Shown: positions 34,835-42,643 of the stretch, one piece after another
Layout of the letters: every line of letters begins with the position of its first letter
How positions within the stretch are numbered: the first letter of the stretch is position 1
From: Chryseobacterium sp. SNU WT5
GTDB taxonomy: Bacteria; Bacteroidota; Bacteroidia; Flavobacteriales; Weeksellaceae
Assembly: GCF_007362475.1 (NCBI RefSeq)
Contig: NZ_CP041687.1
Span: 744,001-808,000, forward strand
DNA: 64,000 nucleotides
Reading direction: 5' to 3'
Position numbers and translations under genes: made by a program
Notes under the pieces: generated by a model
Told to the model about the DNA's origin: nothing
What the model saw: the letters and a program-made list of their open reading frames with translations, nothing else
Databases searched by the model: none

Positions 34835-36865
34835 ATGGAACACCAACATATTTATGATAAGGAAGGTCACAGATTATGCTGTACTGAAGAAGAAAAAGTT
34901 TATAAAGATGCAGGAGCTGAAGAACTTTTAGATGGTTCTAAAAAAAATAATGCTCATGAACATGCACACGATGAAGACGGGCACAATCACGACATTCCTG
35001 ATCACAGCGTTTTTCAAATGTTTATACCGTCCGGTGTTTCTTTACTACTTTTATTGATTGCAATCGGCCTTGACTATTGGATTCCACAACAGTGGTTTAC
35101 CGGGAGCGCCCGTTTTATGTGGTATGTTATTGCTTTCATTATTGTAGGTTATCCTGTTTTAAAAGATGCAGTAAAAAGTATTATTGCAGGTGAAGTATTT
35201 TCCGAATTTCTGTTAATGAGTATTGCAACTATTGGAGCCTTCGCAATCGGTGAATATCCAGAAGGAGTTGCAGTAATGCTATTTTATTCCGTAGGTGAAG
35301 TATTCCAGACCATGGCAATATCCCGAGCTAAAAGCAACATCAAAACACTTTTGGATCAGCGTCCAGATGAAGTCACCATTATTGACAATCAGCAACCGAA
35401 AATCATTAAAGCTGAAAATGTTGAAGTCGGGCAAATCATTCAATTAAAACCTGGAGAAAAACTTGGGTTAGATGGAGAGTTACTATCTGCTCAGGCTACA
35501 TTTAATACCGCTGCACTTACAGGAGAAAGCAAACCAGATACTAAAAATAAGGGCGAAACTGTTTTGGCAGGAATGATCAACCTTAATAAAGTCGCACAAA
35601 TAAAAGTTACTACAGCATATACTGACAGTAAATTAAGCAAGATTCTGCAGTTGGTTCAAGATGCAACCTCTCAAAAAGCTCCAACAGAATTATTCATCCG
35701 GAAGTTCGCAAAAATTTACACGCCAATCGTGGTTTTTCTTGCCATTGGTATTTGTTTAATTCCTTATTTCTTTCTGGCAAACTACATTTTCACTGATTGG
35801 TTGTATCGGGCATTAATATTTCTGGTGATCTCTTGCCCCTGTGCTTTGGTGATCTCTATTCCTTTGGGGTATTTTGGTGGAATCAGTGCAGCAAGTCGGA
35901 ACGGAATCTTGTTTAAAGGCAGTAACTTTTTAGATCTAATGGCTTCCATTCAAAATGTTGTAATGGATAAGACAGGTACAATGACGGAAGGTGTTTTTAA
36001 AGTTCAGGATGTTAATTTCAATGCAGAATTTGATAAAAAAGAAATATTAAAACTCGTAAATGCAGTTGAAAGTTTAAGTACCCATCCAGTGGCCACTGCG
36101 ATTCATGAATATGTTGGTGAAGTAGATTCAACACTAAAAATTGAAAACACAGAAGAAATTCCAGGACTGGGTTTAAAAGCTACAGTAGATGGCAAAGAAA
36201 TCTTAGTAGGTAATTTCAAGCTGATGGACCAGTTTAACATCAACTATGACACCGATCCTGTCAGCATTATTTATACAACAATTGCCGTGGCATTTGATGA
36301 AAAATTTGTGGGCTATATCACTATTGCGGATCGAATAAAGGAAGATTCACAACAGACCATCAATTTACTGCATAAACTCAATATAAAAGTTACCATGTTA
36401 AGCGGCGACAAAAGCACTGTTGTAAAATATGTGGCAGATCAGTTAGGTATTGACCATGCATTTGGAGATCTATTACCAGAAGACAAGGTAAATAAAGTAA
36501 AAGAGATGAAGGCGACATCGCAAACCGTAGCATTTGTTGGCGATGGTGTAAATGACGCTCCCGTTGTAGCTTTGAGCGATGTGGGAATCGCGATGGGTGG
36601 TTTAGGAAGTGATGCAACGATAGAAACGGCAGACATCATTATTCAGGATGATAAACCTTCTAAAATACCGATGGCGATCAATATAGGCAAACAGACTAAA
36701 AAGATTGTCTGGCAGAATATCACATTAGCTTTTGTCGTAAAAGGGGTAGTGCTTATTCTAGGTGCAGGTGGGTTAGCTACTATGTGGGAAGCCGTGTTTG
36801 CAGATGTTGGAGTAGCATTACTTGCGATTCTTAATGCAGTAAGAATTCAAAAAATGAAATTTTAA
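34835..36865 (+). CDS. Heavy-metal-translocating P-type ATPase (Zn/Cd/Co type)
   Basis: A 676-residue P1B ATPase exporting a divalent metal. The N-terminus has no CxxC heavy-metal domain but a cysteine pair (CC at about 15) and a histidine-rich stretch HEHAHDEDGHNHD (about 41-53). Then come membrane helices; the actuator motif TGES (about residue 230); the ion-binding SCPCALVIS in helix 6 (about 334-342); the phosphorylation site DKTGTMTEG (about 378); and the hinge GDGVNDAPV (about 569). CPC plus a His-rich tail suggests Zn/Cd/Co. Its partner is the Fur-family gene immediately upstream. Confidence 0.93.
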   Translation: MEHQHIYDKEGHRLCCTEEEKVYKDAGAEELLDGSKKNNAHEHAHDEDGHNHDIPDHSVFQMFIPSGVSLLLLLIAIGLDYWIPQQWFTGSARFMWYVIAFIIVGYPVLKDAVKSIIAGEVFSEFLLMSIATIGAFAIGEYPEGVAVMLFYSVGEVFQTMAISRAKSNIKTLLDQRPDEVTIIDNQQPKIIKAENVEVGQIIQLKPGEKLGLDGELLSAQATFNTAALTGESKPDTKNKGETVLAGMINLNKVAQIKVTTAYTDSKLSKILQLVQDATSQKAPTELFIRKFAKIYTPIVVFLAIGICLIPYFFLANYIFTDWLYRALIFLVISCPCALVISIPLGYFGGISAASRNGILFKGSNFLDLMASIQNVVMDKTGTMTEGVFKVQDVNFNAEFDKKEILKLVNAVESLSTHPVATAIHEYVGEVDSTLKIENTEEIPGLGLKATVDGKEILVGNFKLMDQFNINYDTDPVSIIYTTIAVAFDEKFVGYITIADRIKEDSQQTINLLHKLNIKVTMLSGDKSTVVKYVADQLGIDHAFGDLLPEDKVNKVKEMKATSQTVAFVGDGVNDAPVVALSDVGIAMGGLGSDATIETADIIIQDDKPSKIPMAINIGKQTKKIVWQNITLAFVVKGVVLILGAGGLATMWEAVFADVGVALLAILNAVRIQKMKF

Positions 36866-36970
36866 GGGATAAAAATTATAGTATTTTTTTTGAATTGAAT
36901 AATTCTAACAATACCAGGCATCAAAGTACTTTTACAGTCATTTACTGGTTAAAAATGTCATATCAACTAC

Positions 36971-37013
36971 GAAGAATGCACGAATAAAATATTCGTGCAT
37001 TCTTCGTTATTTT
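36971..37013 (+). terminator. Strong terminator after the P-type ATPase
   Basis: Perfect 15-bp stem, arms GAAGAATGCACGAAT and ATTCGTGCATTCTTC with a 5-nt loop, followed by a T-rich run after GTTA. It lies 105 bp after the ATPase stop and faces the convergent TPM operon. Confidence 0.8.
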
Positions 37014-37122
37014 ACATTAAAATAAAACTTCTATTATTCTGAATTGGTATAATACAGACTATTTATTTATTACTGAGCTTGATTATTTTTTCTTGGTTCT
37101 TACCTTTGGTCTCTTAACATAA

Positions 37123-37917
37123 TTACCAACCTCCAGAAGCTCCACCGCCGCCGAAACTTCCGCCTCCGCCAAAGCCACCGAATCCGCCACCGCCAAAGCC
37201 ACCGCCCGAGCCACCACCAAAACTTCCTGGGAATGGAAAGAATCCACCTGGGTAAGTTCGTCGTCCTCTGCGGGATAAAATTACATCATCATCGTCACCG
37301 TTTCCACCACCACCGCCTTTATTTTTGAACAAAAAGCTGATGATTAAAAATATAAAAAAAGCGATCATTAAAATTTGGAAAGAACTTAACCCTTCTTCAT
37401 TGGCATTTTTGACGATAGGTTTAAATTTACCTTGAACTGCTTCCATTAACGCAGTTGTGCCACGATTTATACCATCGTACCACAATCCCTGTTTAAAATT
37501 GGGTGTAACAATATAGTCCATGATTTGCCCGGCAACCGAAGCGGTTAGATACTGCTCTACTGCTCTACCTTGTTGAATCGACATGGTGTGATCCTCGGTA
37601 GCAATCAAAAAAACAATTCCGTTATCACTTTCTTTTTTACCAATTCCCCATTTCTCACCATACATGGTTGCCAGATAATTAACATCTTCCCCTCCAGTTG
37701 TCGGAATTATGATCACTTCAATTTCAGTAGATGTTGAATCGGCGAATTTGATCAGTTTTTGATTCAACTGATCCTTTTCAGTTTGGGTTAAAAGGCCAAC
37801 TTGATCGTAAACAGGATATAGAACTGCAGGTTTCTCAGGTATTTTCTGGGCATAAACACTCATGCTTAGGCCTAGTAAAAAGAGAATAAAAAAATATTTA
37901 CGAGAAAGTAATCTCAT
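37123..37917 (-). CDS. TPM domain protein with Gly-rich tail (YgcG-like)
   Basis: A 264-residue envelope protein. Signal peptide from MRLLSRKYFF at 37917 to VYAQ (an ATG 4 codons earlier is possible), then a TPM domain (about 30-165) with VGLLTQTEKDQLNQKL and FLIATEDHTMSIQQGRAVE, then a transmembrane helix (LMIAFFIFLIISFLF) and a tail of Gly/Ser/Phe repeats such as GGFGGGGFGGFGGGGSFGGG. TPM proteins act in envelope or photosystem repair in plants and are of unclear role in bacteria. It overlaps the second TPM gene by 20 bp and follows LemA in one operon. Confidence 0.85.
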   Translation of the reverse strand: MRLLSRKYFFILFLLGLSMSVYAQKIPEKPAVLYPVYDQVGLLTQTEKDQLNQKLIKFADSTSTEIEVIIIPTTGGEDVNYLATMYGEKWGIGKKESDNGIVFLIATEDHTMSIQQGRAVEQYLTASVAGQIMDYIVTPNFKQGLWYDGINRGTTALMEAVQGKFKPIVKNANEEGLSSFQILMIAFFIFLIISFLFKNKGGGGGNGDDDDVILSRRGRRTYPGGFFPFPGSFGGGSGGGFGGGGFGGFGGGGSFGGGGASGGW

Positions 37918-38326
37918 TGGATAGTTCATTCGGATTTTCTCCCATAATTGGGAAATGTTTTTTTAGTTCAAGACCAGTTTCTAAAACTGCTTTTTTTAAA
38001 CCATCATGGAAGTTTCCTTTCGAGAATTCCCTTGTCACTTCATCATGCATTTTATCCCAAAAACTTTGATGAACTTTTAGATGAATCCCTTCATCACCAA
38101 TGATAGTAAGGTACTGCTGTTCGAAATTCACGTGAAAAAGCACAGCATTACGCTCAGCAGTTTTATTTTGGCAAAGGGTCTTGAAAACTTCAAAGGCAAT
38201 CTCTGCATTATTTCCTTCGGTTGTAGAATCGATATGGATTCTAATTTCCCCCGTAGAATTATTTTCTGCTGTCTGAATGGCTTCTACAAGAGAAGCCATT
38301 TGATATTCTGTTAGAAAACTGTTCAT
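37898..38326 (-). CDS. TPM domain protein, short cytoplasmic or secreted form
   Basis: A 142-residue single TPM domain without a signal peptide or membrane helix: LVEAIQTAENNSTGEIRIHI, AVLFHVNFEQQYLTIIGDEG and MHDEVTREFSKGNFHDGLKK. It sits between lemA and the longer TPM gene. Its start codon overlaps the lemA stop by one base, and its end overlaps the longer TPM gene. The LemA-TPM-TPM trio is a recurring module in Bacteroidota. The molecular function is unknown. Confidence 0.85.
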   Translation of the reverse strand: MNSFLTEYQMASLVEAIQTAENNSTGEIRIHIDSTTEGNNAEIAFEVFKTLCQNKTAERNAVLFHVNFEQQYLTIIGDEGIHLKVHQSFWDKMHDEVTREFSKGNFHDGLKKAVLETGLELKKHFPIMGENPNELSNEITFS

Positions 38327-38934
38327 TAGTTTGTAAAAACTTCCGGCGCATTTTCCGCACCAGCCGCTGCTTTGAAGTATGGTTTTTCTTTAAAGTTGGT
38401 GAAATTCGCCAAGATATTGTTTGGGAACGTTTTTATTGAAGTATTGTAATCCTGAGCAGCCTCATTGTAATAAACAGTTTCGCTACGGATGCTATTTTCA
38501 ATTGCGGTATACTCTCTTTGGAAGTTTAAGTATTGCTGATCCGCTTTTAAATTAGGATAACTCTCAACAACTGCCATCAATCTGCTCAATGCACCACTTA
38601 ATTCACCCTGCGCAGCCTGGTATTTTGCCATATCTGCTTCGGTCATGCTGGTAGGATCTATTGTAATAGAAGTTGCTTTTGAACGAGCTTCGATTACTTT
38701 AGTTAAAGTCTCCTGTTCAAATTGAGAATATGATTTTACAGTACGTTCCAAATTAGGAATCAAGTTCGCACGTTTCTGATAAACGGTCTCTACATTCGAC
38801 CATTTTGTGTTAACCGTCTCCTCTTTAGTAGTAAAATTATTATAGCCATTCTTACCCCATAAAAAGACCACTACCGCAATTACAAGAAGCGCAATACCAA
38901 TGGTTCCAGCGCTCATACAACCTTTATTTCTCAT
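38326..38934 (-). CDS. lemA: LemA family protein
   Basis: A 202-residue protein with an N-terminal helix GTIGIALLVIAVVVFLWG anchoring it to the membrane and a coiled-coil-rich domain. Family landmarks are FTTKEETVNTKWSNVETVYQ, QKRANLIPNLERTVKSYS and NSIRSETVYYNEAAQDYNT. LemA proteins are common surface or envelope proteins of uncertain role, often linked to TPM genes as here. The stop codon overlaps the next start by one base, so translation of the following gene is probably coupled. Transcribed divergently from folA. Confidence 0.92.
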   Translation of the reverse strand: MRNKGCMSAGTIGIALLVIAVVVFLWGKNGYNNFTTKEETVNTKWSNVETVYQKRANLIPNLERTVKSYSQFEQETLTKVIEARSKATSITIDPTSMTEADMAKYQAAQGELSGALSRLMAVVESYPNLKADQQYLNFQREYTAIENSIRSETVYYNEAAQDYNTSIKTFPNNILANFTNFKEKPYFKAAAGAENAPEVFTN

Positions 38935-38987
38935 CGTTTTTTATTTTTAAAATTTAAATTTGCAACCCAAATATACAAATTATGTGC

Positions 38988-38995
38988 TAAATTTG
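38988..38995 (+). promoter_or_regulatory. -7 element for folA
   Basis: TAAATTTG matches TAnnTTTG and lies 16 nt before the folA ATG. A TTTG at 38959-38962 is 25 nt upstream of the -7 box, slightly farther than usual. Confidence 0.5.
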
Positions 38996-39011
38996 TTAAA
39001 ATTTATTTTAA

Positions 39012-39509
39012 ATGATAACAATTGTGGTTGCAATGGGATTAGACAATGAAATTGGTGCTGACAATCAGTTACTTTGGCATCTTCCGACTGATCTAAAACA
39101 TTTTAAGGAACTCACTTCTGAACACCCAATTATTATGGGTAGGAAAACTTACGAAAGCATAGGGAAGCCTTTACCTAACAGAACAAATATCGTAGTAAGT
39201 AGAAAAAAAGACTGGTTTGAAGAAGGGATTTTGATCGTAGGGAGTATTAAAGAAGCAATTAAATTTGCCAAAAAAATAAATGAAGATATATTCATCATTG
39301 GCGGCGGGAATATTTATGAGCAAACTTTAGAACTTACCGATAAACTGGAAGTAACTTTGGTGAAAGCAAATTTAAAAGCAGATGTTTTCTTTCCGAAAAT
39401 CAATGCAAAAATCTGGGAGAAAAGAGACGAGATCTGTCACGAAAAAGATGAGAAAAATGAATATGATTTCTGCTTTCAAACTTATGAAAGGAAAATAAAA
39501 TTATCTTAG
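39012..39509 (+). CDS. folA: Dihydrofolate reductase
   Basis: A 165-residue enzyme reducing dihydrofolate with NADPH. It begins ITIVVAMGLDNEIGADNQLL, containing the first substrate loop and catalytic acid (WHLPTDLKHFKELT, about 21-34), then IIMGRKTYESIGKPLPNRT, IFIIGGGNIYEQTLELTD and the end YDFCFQTYERK. Length is standard for chromosomal DHFR. It is a single gene, 59 bp ahead of the TPR protein. With folK earlier in the window it belongs to the folate pathway, although the two genes are about 16 kb apart. Confidence 0.96.
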   Translation: MITIVVAMGLDNEIGADNQLLWHLPTDLKHFKELTSEHPIIMGRKTYESIGKPLPNRTNIVVSRKKDWFEEGILIVGSIKEAIKFAKKINEDIFIIGGGNIYEQTLELTDKLEVTLVKANLKADVFFPKINAKIWEKRDEICHEKDEKNEYDFCFQTYERKIKLS

Positions 39510-39542
39510 AACGACTCCTCACCTATTTTCAACACAAATTAT

Positions 39543-39550
39543 TATCTTTG
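39543..39550 (+). promoter_or_regulatory. -7 element for the TPR protein
   Basis: TATCTTTG matches TAnnTTTG and lies 18 nt before the ATG at 39569. Confidence 0.45.
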
Positions 39551-39568
39551 CACCACAAAAACTGAACA

Positions 39569-40135
39569 ATGAATAAATACATAAAATTCGTCATCGCAGC
39601 ACTAATGATTGCTGCCGGAGTTTATCTGATGATGAACCGAAATATCGGTTGGGGTATTGTAGTGGTATTACTGACTGCAATTCCGATCTTACTTTTTTTC
39701 AAGAATGAATATATCTTATTAGCGTTCTGGTTTTTACGCAAACAAAACATGGTAAAAGCTTCTAGCTGGCTGAATAAAATAACAAATTATCCTTCCCAAC
39801 TGCATAAGTCTCAATATGGTTATTTTCATTATTTACAAGGACTTACCTTAGCACAGGACAATCCGGCGAAAGTAGAACCTTACATGAAAAAAGCTTTAGA
39901 ATATGGTCTGAACATGAAACATGACCGCGCTATGGCTACTCTTAACATTGCGGCAGGAGCTATGCAAAAAGGCCGGAGACAGGAAGCTAAAAATCTTTTA
40001 GAAGAAGCGAAAAGATTAGATACTTCTGGAATGATGACCGATCAGATTAAAATGCTGAAAGATCAATTAAAAATGCCATCGATGCAGAAACATATGCACA
40101 ATCCTAATATGAGACAGAGAGGAAAGTTTTCTTAA
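39569..40135 (+). CDS. Membrane protein with TPR-like repeat
   Basis: A 188-residue protein with two hydrophobic helices at the N-terminus (about 5-50: IKFVIAALMIAAGVYLMM, WGIVVVLLTAIPILLFF) and a helical TPR-like region (about 85-150: YFHYLQGLTLAQDNPAKVE, ATLNIAAGAMQKGRRQEAKN). The end is basic and polar, MHNPNMRQRGKFS. No enzymatic motif is seen. It may be an inner membrane scaffold with a cytoplasmic TPR domain. It ends before a strong terminator and is not part of a larger operon. Confidence 0.65.
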   Translation: MNKYIKFVIAALMIAAGVYLMMNRNIGWGIVVVLLTAIPILLFFKNEYILLAFWFLRKQNMVKASSWLNKITNYPSQLHKSQYGYFHYLQGLTLAQDNPAKVEPYMKKALEYGLNMKHDRAMATLNIAAGAMQKGRRQEAKNLLEEAKRLDTSGMMTDQIKMLKDQLKMPSMQKHMHNPNMRQRGKFS

Positions 40136-40161
40136 AGAATTCTCCTTCGATTATAAAAAAC

Positions 40162-40191
40162 AAAAAGTCCGAAAAATATTCGGACTTTTTT
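40162..40191 (+). terminator. Strong terminator after the TPR gene
   Basis: Perfect 12-bp stem, arms AAAAAGTCCGAA and TTCGGACTTTTT with a 5-nt loop and a final T. A second small GC-rich inverted word, GCGCG...GCGCGC, follows at about 40201-40217. Confidence 0.85.
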
Positions 40192-40301
40192 ATGTGGTAG
40201 CGCGAGCGAAGCGCGCAAAAGGTTTATAGAATAAATATCACGAAAACTCGGGTAATTAAAATAGGATTTAGAACCCATTACTTAAAAACTAACATCTAAA
40301 A

Positions 40302-40940
40302 CTACATTTCCTGACTATGATCTCTACCGTAGAATTTTGGAATTTGCCATTGGTATTTCACTGCAAAAGTTCGAATCGCGACAATTAGAAGAATCGTAGA
40401 AATCTGCACAAAAGCATAAGAAAGCGAAGTGTATTTAACAAGTGACAAAAAGATTCCACCGCCTACTATGCACGCTGTAGCATAAATTTCTTTTCTGAAA
40501 ATCAACGGAATTCTATTTAACAATATATCCCGGCTAATTCCGCCAAAACACCCGGTTATCGTTCCCAGTGTGATACAAATTAGAGGATGTAGATCTGCAT
40601 TCAACCCTTTCTGAACACCCACAATGGTGAATAACCCCAAACCAAAACTGTCAAATAAAAATAAGGTAACCTTAAATTTTTTCTCCAGCGATTTGAAAAT
40701 CATTGAAACAAGGCACGTCATAAAAATAACGGTACAGATCACCATATCGTGCATCCAAAAAACTGGCACATCGAGTAACAGGTCACGGATCGTACCACCA
40801 CCTACGGAAGTTACAAAGGCGATAATTAATACACCAAAAGGATCTAAGCGTTTTTGCATCGCGGCAAAACTTCCCGACATCGCAAAAGCAATGGTGCCTA
40901 AAATCTCAATAGCTAACGTAAAGTTTTCTTGAACCTGCAA
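40302..40940 (-). CDS. TRIC-type cation channel / UPF0126 family membrane protein
   Basis: A 212-residue membrane protein of the UPF0126 (YadS) family, which includes prokaryotic trimeric intracellular cation-type channels. Seven hydrophobic helices are seen; family traits are GSFAAMQKRLDPFG (about 24-37), FVTSVGGGTIRDLLLD (about 43-58), VFWMHDMV and GTITGCFGGISRDILLNRIP (about 129-148). Two related three-helix halves each contain GG. It lies 6 bp before coaD in the same direction, so the two may be co-transcribed from coaD's side. Permeant ion unproven. Confidence 0.87.
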   Translation of the reverse strand: MQVQENFTLAIEILGTIAFAMSGSFAAMQKRLDPFGVLIIAFVTSVGGGTIRDLLLDVPVFWMHDMVICTVIFMTCLVSMIFKSLEKKFKVTLFLFDSFGLGLFTIVGVQKGLNADLHPLICITLGTITGCFGGISRDILLNRIPLIFRKEIYATACIVGGGIFLSLVKYTSLSYAFVQISTILLIVAIRTFAVKYQWQIPKFYGRDHSQEM

Positions 40941-40945
40941 TTTAT

Positions 40946-41419
40946 TTAGGATTTAAGTGCAACGCGTACGGCTTCTGGAACTAAAAGTTCATAATTCCCG
41001 TTAAAAGTAATAATCTCACGCACAATACTGCTGCTGATGAATGATTTTCCGGAAGAAGTCAGCAAGAATATTGTTTCGATCTTATTATCTTTGGTAAGTT
41101 CCCGGTTAGTTTGTGCGATCGCTTTTTCAAACTCAAAATCTGCGGGATTTCTTAAGCCTCTTAAAATAAAGTTTACATTTTTACTTCTACAATAATCTAC
41201 CGTTAACCCTTCGAAATGATCAACTTCTATATTAGGAAAATCCTTGAAAGTTTCTTTGATAAATTCCATTCTCTGTTCCAAAGAAAACATGTATTTTTTC
41301 TGAGAATTTTGCCCAATGGCAATAATTATTTTGTCGAATAAAGGATAAGCTCTTTCAACAATATCGTAATGGCCAAGTGTTATTGGGTCAAATGAACCTG
41401 GGAAAACTGCAACTCTCAT
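40946..41419 (-). CDS. coaD: Phosphopantetheine adenylyltransferase
   Basis: A 157-residue enzyme adding AMP to 4'-phosphopantetheine in coenzyme A synthesis. It begins VAVFPGSFDPITLGHYDIV with the nucleotidyl-transfer motif TLGH (about 16-19), has VDYCRSKNVNFILRGLRN (about 82-99) with the active-site arginine, and ISSSIVREI (about 127) with the ATP-binding serines. Length is standard. It is separated from ddl by 71 bp of AT-rich inverted repeat. Together with coaE later in the window this supplies the last two CoA steps. Confidence 0.96.
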   Translation of the reverse strand: MRVAVFPGSFDPITLGHYDIVERAYPLFDKIIIAIGQNSQKKYMFSLEQRMEFIKETFKDFPNIEVDHFEGLTVDYCRSKNVNFILRGLRNPADFEFEKAIAQTNRELTKDNKIETIFLLTSSGKSFISSSIVREIITFNGNYELLVPEAVRVALKS

Positions 41420-41425
41420 AAAATG

Positions 41426-41479
41426 ATTTTAGATTTTAGAATATAAATTTTAGATAAAAATCATTTTTAAATCTAAAAT
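41426..41479. repeat. AT-rich inverted repeat between coaD and ddl
   Basis: Words of the type ATTTTAGATTTTAGA and ATCTAAAAT form an imperfect hairpin in the 71-bp gap. It belongs to the same loose class of AT-rich intergenic repeats as those at 9674-9768 and 61247-61308. Confidence 0.4.
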
Positions 41480-41490
41480 AAAATTATTAT

Positions 41491-42477
41491 TTATTTTTTT
41501 GTCAAAGCCTTTTCAACTTCATTTCCGCATAGATCTTTGATAGAAATCCCGTAATAAGCAGCTTGCTGTGGCAAGATAGAAGCTGGTGAAAATCCAGGAT
41601 TAGTATTCATTTCAAGCATATAAGGAATTCCATTCATAATGATAAATTCACTTCTTGAGAACCCACTCATTCCTAGAGCTTCGTAAGCGCGTTTAGAAAT
41701 ATCCTCCACTCTTTTTCTGGTTTCGTCATCAATTCTGGCTGGCGTAATTTCCTCGGAAGCACCTTCATATTTTGCTTCATAATCGAAAAATTCTTTATCT
41801 GGAACAATTTCGGTAATTCCCAGCACAATTGTCTCTCCATTAAAATCAACTACCCCCACAGAAACTTCCATTCCGTCCAAGAAACTTTCAATTAAAATTT
41901 CTTCGTCTTCTGCAAAGGCAAACTCTAACGCATTCTTCAATTCTGATTGCTCTTTCACTTTAGTAATTCCTAAAGAAGAACCTGATTGATTGGGTTTTAC
42001 AAAAAGAGGTAATCCTAACTCTTCAACAATTTGATTCTCGTCAAAGTCTTCTCCTAATCTTAAATAAATACTTTTCGCCGATGGAATTCCATATTTCGAA
42101 AGAACCGCTAAAGTATCTTTTTTGTTAAAAGTTAAAGCGCTTTGATAAAAATCGCAACCGGTATATTTTTGACCAATTGTATTCCAATATGCTTGAAGTT
42201 CACCATTCTCTCCTGGTTTTCCGTGAATGATATTAAAACAAACATCAAACTTCACCTCAAATCCGCTGCTTAAGCTTACCGTAAAATCAGCTTTATTGAT
42301 GGCAGCTTTTTGTCCGCGATCATCGAGGAAATACCACTCTTCTTTCAGAATGACTACTTTATATACATTATATAAATCACGGTCAAGAGAATCATAAATT
42401 AATTGTCCGCTTTTTAGGGAAACTTTATATTCATCAGAATATCCGCCCATCACTACGGCTACACTTTTTTTGTTCAT
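41491..42477 (-). CDS. ddl: D-alanine--D-alanine ligase
   Basis: A 328-residue ATP-grasp enzyme making D-Ala-D-Ala for peptidoglycan. Motifs: AVVMGGYSDEYKVSLKSG (about 6-23), HGKPGENGELQAYW (about 84-97), LPLFVKPNQSGSSLGITKV (about 156-174), LEMNTNPGFSPASILPQQAA (about 288-307). The last segment carries the metal ligands E and N. Length fits the family. Its start is divergent from lpxK with 166 bp between them, and both genes have their own -7 elements. Confidence 0.96.
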   Translation of the reverse strand: MNKKSVAVVMGGYSDEYKVSLKSGQLIYDSLDRDLYNVYKVVILKEEWYFLDDRGQKAAINKADFTVSLSSGFEVKFDVCFNIIHGKPGENGELQAYWNTIGQKYTGCDFYQSALTFNKKDTLAVLSKYGIPSAKSIYLRLGEDFDENQIVEELGLPLFVKPNQSGSSLGITKVKEQSELKNALEFAFAEDEEILIESFLDGMEVSVGVVDFNGETIVLGITEIVPDKEFFDYEAKYEGASEEITPARIDDETRKRVEDISKRAYEALGMSGFSRSEFIIMNGIPYMLEMNTNPGFSPASILPQQAAYYGISIKDLCGNEVEKALTKK

Positions 42478-42495
42478 TTTGTAAAACTATAGAGA

Positions 42496-42503
42496 CAAAA
42501 TTA
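42496..42503 (-). promoter_or_regulatory. -7 element for ddl
   Basis: The minus strand reads TAATTTTG, matching TAnnTTTG, 18 nt before the ddl start. Confidence 0.5.
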
Positions 42504-42629
42504 AACAAATTGTTTAAAAGCTATCGTTATAATCAGAAATTTTACAACATTCGCCTCCTGTTCTATCTTAGAAAATGAAAATATTAGAAAAATGAAGAAT
42601 CTTCTACTTTCTTTAATCTCAAAAAGTTG

Positions 42630-42637
42630 TAATTTTG
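42630..42637 (+). promoter_or_regulatory. -7 element for lpxK, leaderless position
   Basis: TAATTTTG matches TAnnTTTG and ends 6 nt before the ATG at 42644, so the mRNA may begin at or within a base or two of the start codon. This also supports the ATG at 42644 over the TTG at 42635, which would lie inside the promoter. Confidence 0.55.
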
Positions 42638-42643
42638 CCACCT

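Noticed and set aside
40199-40217. GC-rich palindrome after the TPR gene as a possible regulatory site
   Set aside because: It is short, lies beyond a strong terminator and has no adjacent promoter; it may be a fragment of a dispersed repeat.
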